Source of the DNA: an uncultured Clostridia bacterium
GTDB taxonomy: Bacteria > Bacillota > Clostridia > Christensenellales > UBA1242
Assembly: GCA_945937975.1 (NCBI GenBank)
Contig: CAMEUD010000005.1
Coordinates: 1-25,129, forward strand
Length of the DNA: 25,129 nucleotides
Direction of reading: 5' to 3'
Positions 1-10,800 of this stretch are shown here, in pieces. Numbering within the stretch: position 1 is the first letter of the stretch; the number at the start of each line of letters is the position of its first letter. The notes under the pieces are model-generated. The model was not told the DNA's origin, did not search any database, and worked only from the letters and a program-made list of their open reading frames with translations. The translations under genes and the position numbers were made by a program.

Positions 1-341
1 AAAATAAATGGTATGGTGTTGTTATAGGATTTAAAAATGGTTTATCTAATATATGGTTATATGAATTTAAAAATTCAGAATCTAAAGAAAATGTAAGATC
101 TTGTATAACAAATATAGGATTTGCAACAAATGACCTCGGTCAATTTGATTTAGGAGAAACATGTTATTATGACATAATGTCTGGTTATGTTGATTTCACT
201 AATTTCAGATTATGGAAAAAAATAAGTGAAACAGACAAACACAATTTATTATTAAGTCAATATGTTATTGATGATACTCATAACACATTAATTGTAGATA
301 ACGCTATGAGTGAATTATTATTAAATTATAAATGGAGTTAA
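1..341 (+). CDS. C-terminal part of a lectin-like (LamG/concanavalin-type) phage structural protein, 5' partial
   Basis: An open frame enters from the left edge, with codons in phase with position 3, and ends at TAA 339-341. It gives about 112 residues and no start codon belonging to this gene. The visible part has alternating short beta-strand-like segments, and its end reads FTNFRLWKKI, then LLLSQYVIDD, then TLIVDNA. From memory this resembles the end of laminin-G/concanavalin-like domains in phage virion proteins, where a strand of the type 'nlRlw' is followed by an exposed final strand. The stop lies 4 bases before the ATG of the next structural gene, so the two are probably co-transcribed. 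A role in the tail, baseplate or fibre is inferred from context and this weak resemblance. The true length and N-terminus lie outside the window. Confidence 0.6.
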   Translation, partial: NKWYGVVIGFKNGLSNIWLYEFKNSESKENVRSCITNIGFATNDLGQFDLGETCYYDIMSGYVDFTNFRLWKKISETDKHNLLLSQYVIDDTHNTLIVDNAMSELLLNYKWS

Positions 342-345
342 AAAT

Positions 346-3300
346 ATGGCAAAATATAGTTGTATAATTAAAAAACATAAAAATAGTTTATATGGTTTCA
401 ATACTATTGTTAAAATTGGTCAAGAACAGGCAACCATATCAGAATGGTTACAGAAAATATTGTCTAACCAATTAGAAATTTTATATAACCAAAAAATTGA
501 TATATCAAAAACAGATGATCAAATTAATGGAACCATAAAATTCTCTTGGGATGGTGATGATAGTACAGAATGGGCATCAGATTTAAAAGATTGTTTTCCA
601 GACGCGGCCAATGGTGTTTTTAAAAATAGTGATAAAGAGGGGATTAATATACAATTCCTTTCAATACCAAATAACACTAACTCTATTGAATTTACATTAC
701 AAACAATAATAACTGAAGGTAATTTATTACATTTTAATCCCATTACTATTAATTTTGTTGGTTATGATCCATTAGAGAAAGACTTTATTTCATCTTGGGA
801 ATTTGCAATTGTAGAAATCGCATATAATTCAGTAACACCAAAGTATATATATAATAATATAATAACCTTTGAAGAAGTATATATAATCGGTGATTTATCA
901 AATCCAGATAAATTTAAATCAGATTTTGAATCTAAACTTAAAGAAAAATTGCAAGGTGAATTTAATTATACAATTACTTATCACTTTAATCCAATAGAAT
1001 CATTATCTAATAATGATGGTTCAATAGTTATCACCGTTACCAACAATAAACAAATTAATAATTTAAGTGTTACTATTACAACAGAATCTGATTATTGGTG
1101 GGATAAGACTGATTTTTATAACGATATTTCTAAATTGAATATATATGATGGTGATAAATTAATTACTGATAATAATGGTGAAGAACCATTATTGTTAACA
1201 GAAACAGATGTTGATAATCTTAAAGATTTTTTATCTACCCAAAGTGTCACTTATGGGAATATTGTATTATCTGGTAAATTAATTACAATTAATAATATTA
1301 AAATTGATTTATTAGCATTAGATAAATTTAAAGAAGATTTAAAAACCTATTTAAAGACATATAGTAATTTTCCAGCTTTTAATAATGAGAAAAATGGCAA
1401 TCCGCCTTATGCAGTAACTATCAGAAAAGATACTGAAGGTTGGATAAAATTTGAATTATCAAGAAATTCAGTTAAATGGGGCAATACATATATTGAATAT
1501 GATGAAAAAAATCAAAGATATAAACTTTCTAAATCATCTGTTCCTTCTCAATCAGATAATGAAGAAAGACCTTTGTTTACATCTGAATCATTAATAATAA
1601 AAATTGATACGACTAGATATCAAGAGTATGTGAGTTTAATAGAACTTGCAAATCAAAGTAACATTTATATTTCTAAATCCAGGGAGTGGTATAAACATTC
1701 TGATGGACAAGAAGGTATTCCTGCAACAGAAACAATACCAAATGGTTGGTTAAAGGCGTATACTCGTACAATTAATGGTGTTGATAGAATCATGTTGTAC
1801 AAAGATAATGCAGATGAGTCAAATGTCATATATCGTATGACTCATGATCCAAACTTGTATTATAATTTTACAACAAAGATTTCATATAATGATCAATCTA
1901 TACCTTTATGGGAGTTTGTAGGTATCATTATGGAATCAACAGGGATGTTATACTATACAAATGTACATGCAGATAATTTATTAACTTATAATATATTTAG
2001 AATTGAAGATGTATTATTGAAGGATGGTAAAAACATTAATAATTTTCTTGCTGAATTATCAAATATCTTAAATAACTTTGGTTTTACTTATTCATTAATT
2101 AAACCATCTGACATACAGAATAACCACACATCTTATATTACTATTAAACCATTACCAGAAATTGAGAATGTGTTTAGTGAAATGTATGATGAAAATTTGG
2201 CTAAATATCGTGCAGAAATAACTAATGGTTCTGCGACTACACAAGCAACAGATCCACAACCATCTGGTGAAGGTGCAAAACAAACAACACCAGAAGATCC
2301 AGCTGCACTCCAACAGCAAATTACAAATCAAGGTTCAGATACAAATTCTACTCAAAAGACTGAAGATGCTGCAAAAAAAGACACGAAAGATTTAGAAAAT
2401 ACTTCTAACACAGGTTCTTCAAATTCAACATCTCAAAATAAAAATGATGATGAAAAATCTGATGAAAATGAAGATACTGGTGAAGAAAAGAACTCACCAG
2501 ATAATTCTGAAGGTAGGGAAGAAAGTCCAATTAGTTTTACAATGAGAAAAGGTCTTAGGAAGATGGCGGCTGTAGTACAATGTGCTCAATATGTTTCATT
2601 ATTACCAAAACCACAAGACTTTATTATGACTTTTGCGACAGAATTGGCTTTTTTATCTAATAAAATACAAAGGAGCACAAAGGAATTACAAACCATTATC
2701 AATACTTATGTTCTTTTTCCAACTAATTACATATCAAATAATCTACAAATAATAAGTGATAATACTACTGGTTGGTTAAATAATTTAGAACAAGATGTAA
2801 AAATTTTTGGTGAAAGTACCCAAAAAGGATTTAATGGACTTAAAGATGTTGCACAAGAAACTATTACTATTGGTTTAAATTCTGTTGGAAATATGGCTAT
2901 TGCTACTAATAATTTAGCCACAAGTGCGATAGTTCTTACTCATTTAGAATCGTCAAATGCAGAATTTACACAAGATGTAATTGAAGATGCAAAAATGTTT
3001 GAAGAAGGTATTCATGAATCTGTAAACGAACTTACAGAGGATGCGATGAAAGGTTTAAATAATGCGTCTAAATTTTTAAATAAAGAAACAAATAAATTAA
3101 CTAATTATATTCATGAACGAGAAGAAAAACTGGATCAATTTCTTCAGAAACAATTAAAAAAGATTCAAAAACTTAGTAATAAACTATCAACTATTGTTGA
3201 TGAGGCGTTTGGTCAATTAACTAATGTAACTGAATTGGCAACAGCATTGGCTGATATTACTGTTTCATCAGTCACCATTAAAGACAAAAACACATTTGAC

Positions 3301-5169
3301 CCAGATGAAAGATATGATAATGAAAAAATACAACAAAATATACAAAATTTTATAAATAAAAAAAATAATTTAATTAGTAATTTTGATATTTTTAAAATTA
3401 TTAAAGGATGTGTTGTTGTTGGTGGTGCGTCAGCATTGTGTGCGTTGCAGTTAGATCAATTACCAGATCTCGATGTTAATAGAGTTTTAAAGGGTATTAA
3501 AGGTTCATTGATGAATGAAAAAAAACAAAAAACAACAGTTCTACCAGGTGATATTGATACTGTGTATAATTTGAAAATTGATGATGAACAATACCAAAAG
3601 TTTGTCCAACAATTTCATCCAGAAATTCAGAAAAGATTAAATGAGATTAGACAAAGTCTTAAAAATAAGATACCGAGTAGCAATGGCACAGCAATCCAAA
3701 AACAAAAAAATCAATATGTAAACTATTTCAAAACTATTGCGGAAACAATTCGTAAACAAAAAAAGGAGGCTGATAAAGCCAAAAAATGTAACAATCTGAA
3801 AAAAGATGTCACAAAACAATTGAAAAAAATACAAATAGAATTTGATATATTTGGTAAAAACTTATCAAATGCATGGAATAATGTATTTGGTAAATATAAA
3901 AATTGTATTTCTGAATGTAAAAGATTTTTCCAATATGATGGTGCTGGAGCTAAAGCGATTACTAATAAATGTTTTGACATTAATGATGCGTGTGCAGATA
4001 TTAAAGAAAAATGCAGACAATTGACACAATCATTTGTTGGTTTATCTTGTAAAACATCTAGTGCCCCATGGATTGGTCCCGGTGCACCATCAATAATGTA
4101 TTTTTTAGGAAATTTATATATAGATATATCTGCTATTGTACAATTTATAGTTGGTTTTGTAAGAGATGTTCTTAAAATTATTCAAGGAATTGGTTATATT
4201 GCAGAAATTATGGCTAAAGGTTTAAATTCTCTTAATGATATATTTAATCAAATCTGGGATTTAGTTGGTCTAGGTTGGTTATTAAATCTCGTTGATCAAA
4301 TTATGGATATGGCTTCAAGTTCATTTGCTAATGCCAAAGCACAAGCGGCAAATCTCGTTGAACCTGTTTTATACAGTGATACTCGTGAATATGAAATCAT
4401 TACAGAAGTATTAGAAAATTTAACAAGTGCGTCACCAGATAAAGAGATGATGTCTAAATTATTAAACTCTTTAGAAGATTCTGTTGAAACAGAACCTATG
4501 AATAATATCCGTAATATGTCTATTAGTCAAGGTATAATTGACACATATTTACGAGATCCTGAAAATGAAGATAATATAAATATGATAGAAGGGTTAATGG
4601 ATGAATTGGATGATAAAGAAGATGATATTGTCGCATATCGTTGTATCGTATTTAAACCAGAACCTGAAAAAACTAAAGAAGAAAAAAAGGATACAACACA
4701 AAAGGAGAACAGAAATTTCCCAACAACTATTAAAGAGGCGGAATTTCAGTTTGAAGATGATATATTAGGTTGGCAATATTTCCATCCAAATTTGAATCAT
4801 AGTAAATTGTTTGGTGGTGGATTAATCAATAAAATCCGAAAACGAATAAAATCAAAAATTATTAAAAAAGCATCTAAAAAATCACTTAAAAAACGTGGTG
4901 GTGTAAATATGTTAAATCGCAAAAAAATTAAAGGTAGTGTTACTGCTTATGAAGGTTTTGCATGGTTTTTTGTAAAGAAAGCTTATCCAACTCCTGATGA
5001 TGTACCACAAGGTTATGATACAGATTCTATCTGGGGATATAATCGTTCAACGGGTAGTTTGGTTAATGTTGTAATGAATGGTGAAAATAAACGTATATGG
5101 GTTGCACAACCAGGTGTTAAAAAAGGTGATATTATTAACGTGAATGGACAAAAAATTAGAGTTAATTAA
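346..5169 (+). CDS. giant mosaic tail/baseplate structural protein (1607 aa), function not recognised
   Basis: I do not recognise a family for this protein. Residues 1-620 are beta-rich and look like baseplate protein. Residues about 624-726 form a low-complexity linker rich in T, N, S, E and D. Residues about 727-1050 are long helices with coiled-coil character. Residues about 1148-1235 hold seven cysteines in a helical context (C1148, C1187, C1191, C1209, C1216, C1223, C1235). Residues about 1250-1335 are strongly hydrophobic. A very basic patch follows at about 1492-1520, and then a compact C-terminal domain of about 80 residues ending in VKKGDIINVNGQKIRVN. The helical, hydrophobic middle is tape-measure-like, but the better tape-measure candidate is the repeat protein on the minus strand. 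The next gene, a hub/L,D-transpeptidase fusion, starts 2 bases after the stop, which implies translational coupling and one tail/baseplate operon. The ATG at 346 follows an A-rich leader without a clear Shine-Dalgarno sequence. Confidence 0.75.
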   Translation: MAKYSCIIKKHKNSLYGFNTIVKIGQEQATISEWLQKILSNQLEILYNQKIDISKTDDQINGTIKFSWDGDDSTEWASDLKDCFPDAANGVFKNSDKEGINIQFLSIPNNTNSIEFTLQTIITEGNLLHFNPITINFVGYDPLEKDFISSWEFAIVEIAYNSVTPKYIYNNIITFEEVYIIGDLSNPDKFKSDFESKLKEKLQGEFNYTITYHFNPIESLSNNDGSIVITVTNNKQINNLSVTITTESDYWWDKTDFYNDISKLNIYDGDKLITDNNGEEPLLLTETDVDNLKDFLSTQSVTYGNIVLSGKLITINNIKIDLLALDKFKEDLKTYLKTYSNFPAFNNEKNGNPPYAVTIRKDTEGWIKFELSRNSVKWGNTYIEYDEKNQRYKLSKSSVPSQSDNEERPLFTSESLIIKIDTTRYQEYVSLIELANQSNIYISKSREWYKHSDGQEGIPATETIPNGWLKAYTRTINGVDRIMLYKDNADESNVIYRMTHDPNLYYNFTTKISYNDQSIPLWEFVGIIMESTGMLYYTNVHADNLLTYNIFRIEDVLLKDGKNINNFLAELSNILNNFGFTYSLIKPSDIQNNHTSYITIKPLPEIENVFSEMYDENLAKYRAEITNGSATTQATDPQPSGEGAKQTTPEDPAALQQQITNQGSDTNSTQKTEDAAKKDTKDLENTSNTGSSNSTSQNKNDDEKSDENEDTGEEKNSPDNSEGREESPISFTMRKGLRKMAAVVQCAQYVSLLPKPQDFIMTFATELAFLSNKIQRSTKELQTIINTYVLFPTNYISNNLQIISDNTTGWLNNLEQDVKIFGESTQKGFNGLKDVAQETITIGLNSVGNMAIATNNLATSAIVLTHLESSNAEFTQDVIEDAKMFEEGIHESVNELTEDAMKGLNNASKFLNKETNKLTNYIHEREEKLDQFLQKQLKKIQKLSNKLSTIVDEAFGQLTNVTELATALADITVSSVTIKDKNTFDPDERYDNEKIQQNIQNFINKKNNLISNFDIFKIIKGCVVVGGASALCALQLDQLPDLDVNRVLKGIKGSLMNEKKQKTTVLPGDIDTVYNLKIDDEQYQKFVQQFHPEIQKRLNEIRQSLKNKIPSSNGTAIQKQKNQYVNYFKTIAETIRKQKKEADKAKKCNNLKKDVTKQLKKIQIEFDIFGKNLSNAWNNVFGKYKNCISECKRFFQYDGAGAKAITNKCFDINDACADIKEKCRQLTQSFVGLSCKTSSAPWIGPGAPSIMYFLGNLYIDISAIVQFIVGFVRDVLKIIQGIGYIAEIMAKGLNSLNDIFNQIWDLVGLGWLLNLVDQIMDMASSSFANAKAQAANLVEPVLYSDTREYEIITEVLENLTSASPDKEMMSKLLNSLEDSVETEPMNNIRNMSISQGIIDTYLRDPENEDNINMIEGLMDELDDKEDDIVAYRCIVFKPEPEKTKEEKKDTTQKENRNFPTTIKEAEFQFEDDILGWQYFHPNLNHSKLFGGGLINKIRKRIKSKIIKKASKKSLKKRGGVNMLNRKKIKGSVTAYEGFAWFFVKKAYPTPDDVPQGYDTDSIWGYNRSTGSLVNVVMNGENKRIWVAQPGVKKGDIINVNGQKIRVN

Positions 5170-5171
5170 TT

Positions 5172-7787
5172 ATGGATAAATGGTCAAGAGAAGAAATATT
5201 ATCTAAATTATTTAAATTAGATCCCCCAGATAGTAATAATAATTATATTGAACTAACTGGGCAACAGATAAATACAATTCAACTGTCAGAACCAACTCTG
5301 GCGGTTGAAGAGTTTGTCATTACTGATGTCATCAGAAGACATAATGAGGCAGTCCCTGATAAACTCGCGTTCAGAATACCAGTTGTCGCTTTAAATGATT
5401 GTTTCATAAATCAAAAAGATATTAATAATTTTTATGTTGATTATACCGGTATGATTCCAACTGTAATGGTGGACTTTGTTGATACATCAAACAGTTTATT
5501 ATCAACAAACACTTTAAAAGATGGTGCAATTATCAAAATCTTTATCGGTGGTAATGGTGATGAAAATTATTATAAACCAATTCGGCAAGATTTTATTGTT
5601 ACAGATGTTCAGAAATTAGGTAAAGGTAACCAAAATAAAGGTGACTATATGCGTTATAGAGTAAAGGGTACACTCAATGTTCCATATGGTTATAAAAAAC
5701 ATAGTTGGTGTAACCTTGAAACATCTGCAATGCTTGAATTGTTTAACCTTTCAGTATGGCTTGGTTTGGGATTTGCAACTAATTTCGCAAAAGAAACAAA
5801 TGATAAAATGTGTAGAAGAAATCCTGAAAACATTTCAATGTTTGATTTTATCCGAGAAATTACTGAATCAGCAATGTATAGTCCTTATACATTTTTTACA
5901 TCATTCGTTGACCAATATAATGTATTAAACTTTATAGAAGTACATAGTTTACTATCTCATGGTGGTAAGAAAACAGATGTACCAGCAATGATTTATATAA
6001 ACACTCAACAAACAAATCTCATCAGAAATAAAAAAAGTGGTGAAAAACCAGATAAAATATTACCACATGATGTAAAAAAATTGGATACGAAACTGTCTAA
6101 TTTGGTAAATAGTGAACAAAAATTAACATATTACTTTTTATCTAATAATGATTTCTTTGTCAGTTGGTCTAATTATATAGAAGAGTATACAGAAATTACA
6201 AATGGATTTACATCAATTACTGACGGTTATCGACGTCATGTGTATTGGTCTGATAATAATATGGGTGACTGGGGTTGTCGTGCGTGTGAATTTGTAATCT
6301 CACCAATTGACAATCTTAAAAGAGATAGTGAAGATAATATATTACCTTTACCAGAACAAGTATCACAACACTCTTATATACCTCTCAATTTGATACATAC
6401 AAACTCTCCGGTTTATGCAAGTAAATCAAAAGAAGATATTAATGATTTAACCAAACTTGAATCATCTATACAATATGGAGATATTGATACGACTAATATG
6501 TATAAGATGTATTTCTTTGCTAAATCTCAAAATGATTATCAAATGAAGTGTCTAAAAAAATGTGGACTTAAAGTTAGATTACAGAATTACAATCCATCAA
6601 TTACAAAATTCAGTAGAATATGGGTTGATATATTTGATAAACATCCTATTTCTAATGAAGCACTGAAGAAAAGGAAAAAAAATAGTTTAAATGGAAGTGG
6701 TGCTGGAAGATTTGCAAAAAGTGATGAGGCATTTAATAATAACCTATTGAAATTTAAAGATGAAGGTACATATGAAATCTCTAACAATAAAAAAATTCAT
6801 AACAATTTCCCAAGAGGTGAATATAATAGATCATTATCTGGTTGGTATGTTGTTACAGAAATGAAATTTGTTTATAATGCAACTGAAAACAATATTAAAA
6901 CAGAGTTGATGTTAAATAGAATTGAATATCAACCTACATATAAAAAAGAATATGATACAGCCAAAAAAGGTATAGAGTTATATAAAGAAGAAAATAAAAT
7001 AGAAAACTTGTTTATACCTAAAGAAGATTACGGATATATATATGAAAGTGGTTCTGTAAACAACAATGGAGGGAATAATACCAATTCTACTACAAATGCG
7101 GCTTGGGAGAAAGATAGTAGTAAAACATATAGTGAAAAGGAGAAAAACGATATTCATATCATTATAACTCAAAGTGACACTGATCTTAATAAGTTAAGAT
7201 TATATCTGTTTATGAAAACATCAGCTGGTGCTGAAGAGATTGCACATTTCCCTATATGTGTATCCCGTCGTTCTGGTCCAAGAACAAAAAGTGGTGACAA
7301 CAGAACACCCGTTACAACAGATGCGAAAGTTATTAAAATTGAAAAGAAAAGTCCTAATACGGATTCATTTACATACCACGATTCTAGAGGTACAGTTACT
7401 GGTGTTTATGGTCCATGGGCTTTACGACTATCTGGTACAAATAAGAATGGAACTAGGTTTGAAAGTGGTGATGGTATTTTGATTCATGGATCTGGTACAA
7501 CTAATGATGTATTTATAGCGGATAGTACTGGATCATTACCAACACCCACAACACCAGGAAAAGACCCCGAATATACAGCTGGTAAAGAAAAGTACACCGC
7601 ACCTATTAGACGAGGTCATGATTCGAGTGGATGTATTAGAATGCATGATAATCATATAACAATGTTAAAAGAAAGGTATGTTAAAGAGGGAACAAAAGTT
7701 GTGATTGGAGATAGTAATCAAGATGTTAAAGAATTAGTAAAAAAACATTTCAATATTAGTGATGATTCAAAAATTATTATGGGATGA
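5172..7787 (+). CDS. baseplate hub-like protein with C-terminal L,D-transpeptidase (YkuD) domain
   Basis: This is an 871-aa protein in two parts. Residues 1 to about 620 look like a tail hub of the T4 gp27/VgrG type: early beta-barrel strands such as VMVDFVD and GAIIKIFIGG, then a helix (MFDFIREITESAMYSPYTFF). An Asn/Ser/Thr linker (about 627-656) leads to a domain at about 657-860 with L,D-transpeptidase hallmarks. These are a GDNRTP segment (T712-P713, equivalent to the 'TP.G' motif), GILIHGS with H772, and SSGCIRM with C821 and R823, followed by L and GTKVVIG. In this family the Cys is the nucleophile and attacks peptidoglycan stem peptides. The H772-to-C821 gap is longer than usual because of an inserted loop. 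I infer that the enzyme is delivered with the tail tip and acts on peptidoglycan at infection, the role played by gp5 lysozyme in T4. The enzyme call is solid; the hub assignment is moderate. Confidence 0.8.
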   Translation: MDKWSREEILSKLFKLDPPDSNNNYIELTGQQINTIQLSEPTLAVEEFVITDVIRRHNEAVPDKLAFRIPVVALNDCFINQKDINNFYVDYTGMIPTVMVDFVDTSNSLLSTNTLKDGAIIKIFIGGNGDENYYKPIRQDFIVTDVQKLGKGNQNKGDYMRYRVKGTLNVPYGYKKHSWCNLETSAMLELFNLSVWLGLGFATNFAKETNDKMCRRNPENISMFDFIREITESAMYSPYTFFTSFVDQYNVLNFIEVHSLLSHGGKKTDVPAMIYINTQQTNLIRNKKSGEKPDKILPHDVKKLDTKLSNLVNSEQKLTYYFLSNNDFFVSWSNYIEEYTEITNGFTSITDGYRRHVYWSDNNMGDWGCRACEFVISPIDNLKRDSEDNILPLPEQVSQHSYIPLNLIHTNSPVYASKSKEDINDLTKLESSIQYGDIDTTNMYKMYFFAKSQNDYQMKCLKKCGLKVRLQNYNPSITKFSRIWVDIFDKHPISNEALKKRKKNSLNGSGAGRFAKSDEAFNNNLLKFKDEGTYEISNNKKIHNNFPRGEYNRSLSGWYVVTEMKFVYNATENNIKTELMLNRIEYQPTYKKEYDTAKKGIELYKEENKIENLFIPKEDYGYIYESGSVNNNGGNNTNSTTNAAWEKDSSKTYSEKEKNDIHIIITQSDTDLNKLRLYLFMKTSAGAEEIAHFPICVSRRSGPRTKSGDNRTPVTTDAKVIKIEKKSPNTDSFTYHDSRGTVTGVYGPWALRLSGTNKNGTRFESGDGILIHGSGTTNDVFIADSTGSLPTPTTPGKDPEYTAGKEKYTAPIRRGHDSSGCIRMHDNHITMLKERYVKEGTKVVIGDSNQDVKELVKKHFNISDDSKIIMG

Positions 7788-7850
7788 TATCAAGCACTAA
7801 CAACAAATAATAACAATAATACACAGTCTTAATAATTAAAATAATAAATT

Positions 7851-10800
7851 ATGTCAAATCAAACAATAAAAAGAGCAAAGGCTACTGAAAATGAAGCAAT
7901 CGCGGCATCATTAATGTATGACTCGCAAAATAGGAAAAAATATTTCTATAAACAAAGTGAAAGTTTAAAAAGTACAAAAAATTTCACAGGTAATGAAAGT
8001 ATAGATGACCCTATATTCACAGGGTTTACATTATATATCGATTATGAACATTCTCCATTATTTTGTAGTGGAAAATCACAGAATGGTTCCACAACCAATC
8101 CATCAAATTGGAATATGCAAAGTTTGTTGAGTAATGTTGAAGGTTATGATGTCGGTATAGAAAAAGCTCAAAATAGTGCGGGGTTTGGTTTAAATTATTC
8201 TGTGTTTTATGACAATGCGGGTTATAGTGCTGCGGATTATCTTGCAATGGTTGATAACTCAACAACATCATCTACAGATAGATCAGCGTCATTATCTACT
8301 AATATTTATAATGGTAGTGAAGCACGAAATGGGAACACAATGAAAGTCGATCCAATGAATTTTATCCAAATGTCAAAAGACAACAACGGAAATATTCAAT
8401 ATACTACTTCTTTTAAAATAGACAAAGATGATAAAGGTAACCCAACGAATATCAAGATAGACATATCTGATAATAAGTATAAGAGTGCAAAAAGACAATT
8501 AGAACAAGACAATAAAAAACTTTTTGGTGATCAAAATGGTGCTGCAACAACATATCACAAAAAGGACTATAATGTTGGATTAAATAATAATGGGAATTAT
8601 GTATTATATAAAAATAAGGATCCATATAATTCTACTAAGCATTCTGTTATGGAGGATATTTTTGCTTATGAATGTGGATTGGAAAAAATTGGTGATGTTA
8701 AAACAAAAACTATTCAAAAAGCAGAACAAAATTATAACAAGGATAAAGATACCTTCATAAACAAGAATATAAAAAAAGGATTATATATAAGATTATCTAA
8801 CATATATAATACCTTGAAAGACAAACAGACAGAGGCAAAGTTCAAGAAAAATAAAAATGATTTTATCACTTTGTTAAATGATATCAGTAGAATTATTGGT
8901 GTGTCTGCACAACCTAATGAAGTTGCCAATTCAGAAGATTCTAGTAACGGGATATCTAAAGAACAAGACACATTTTTAAAACAATATGGTGATAATAGTA
9001 ATAGTCCATCAAAATTAAAACCATTTGACGAGTTATTTCCTCTGAAAACTACAGAAGATCAAACAAATAATAGACAAACAAGTTATAGTTTTAATGCACA
9101 AGCATATGGAAATGTAGTATGTTATAAAGAAAATGAAACATATAATGCGTGGAGCAAAAAATTAGAAGATGCAAATGATGAAAAAGTTGAATACGAGGAC
9201 AAAATTTATTATAACCAGTATAGTCAAGCAGTAAATATGAACAAACAACTTAAAAAATTAAAGGAAACTGATAATGGTAAGTATTTACAACAACTTGCAA
9301 AAAGTGTAAATCCGGCTCAAATTCAAAATCTAATACAAACATTAAATGATGAAGAAGGTTTGAAAGATCAAAAAACATATCAAGCAGTTCAAAACAGTAT
9401 AAAAAGTGGTTATACAACTGAAAATTTCTCTGATAAAACGGTTTCATACACGGCACCAAAAACATTTGTTGAATTAAATGAGTTTAAAGCAGAGATGAAA
9501 AAAATAATTCAGGAATGTCCTTATATTCTTCAAGAGATAGAAGGGTTAGATACCGCATATAATAAATATTTCAAAGTTAACGATCCATATTTGGGTTCAG
9601 GTGAAGATTATATTACAATTAAATGTTTTGAGGCACTTGATTTGAAAGTTTCTTCAATGTTTAACAAATATTTTAATGCAGCTTATGACAGAGCATATAG
9701 ACGAGAAAGATTACCTGTCAATTTACGAAGATTCAATTGTTCTGTATTTGTACATGATATCAGAAATTTTAAAAATTCTTTAAGTATAAATTCATCAATT
9801 TATAAAGGCAACTATTCAACAGGTAATCTTATTTTGGAATTGGCACAAAATTATGTGAGTGTTGTTGAATTTAAATTTTATGATTGTGAATTTATTCCTG
9901 AAGAAACGGGTAATATTTTTGAAACAATCAGTAATGCGGAATTAGGTGAACAAAAAATGACGCAGTTTACTTTCAGTTATGGTAATTGTGTTGTTAATTT
10001 CTTACCATTCCATGAGTTCTTTAAGAAGAATATATTATCATCTGGTGAAGAATCTGTTCAAATCATTGATGACCTTGATAATATAAATGATGATGATGAT
10101 AAAGAAAAAACAAATTTAAATAATTTTGAAATATCTGTCAATGGTAAAAAACTTACACTTAATGAATTGAGTAATAAAGATAAAGACCATATTAGTAAAT
10201 ATGTTAACAATAGTAACAATATCAAAGATTATGTTAAAGATAAATTCGAAGAAAACAAGACAAAACATAGTCATATAAAGAATGCGAGAGGTGAAGTGGA
10301 TACAGATGCAGAACTCAAACGATTAAATAGAAACAATATTCAGACAACACTTCAAAATCGTGAAAAGATCTCTGGAAACATTAATGCTAATGATGCTGCT
10401 GAAAAAAATTACAGAGAAGATGTGTATAAGAAAAATAAAAATTTGGAAAATTCAAGATTAGCTTATGATACAAATGTATATTATGATAACCCAAATGATG
10501 GAATAGGTAATATCAATGATAATGATATTATAGAATATGGACAACAAAATAACGTATTAAATAAAAATTTCAATCCAAATAATCCTAATATTGAAGAGTA
10601 TAGATTAATGGATGATACAAATCTATATTTTGAAAATTCTACTGGATATGGTCAAATTGGTAATGTTAGATTCAATGATAATCTTGAATATTTCAATAGG
10701 GCATATCAATTGAATTTAAATGGTGATCCAACTAATAGAAATAATGAATTCACAAGATTATTATATTATACTGGTAATTTATATAATTATGGTGTAAATG

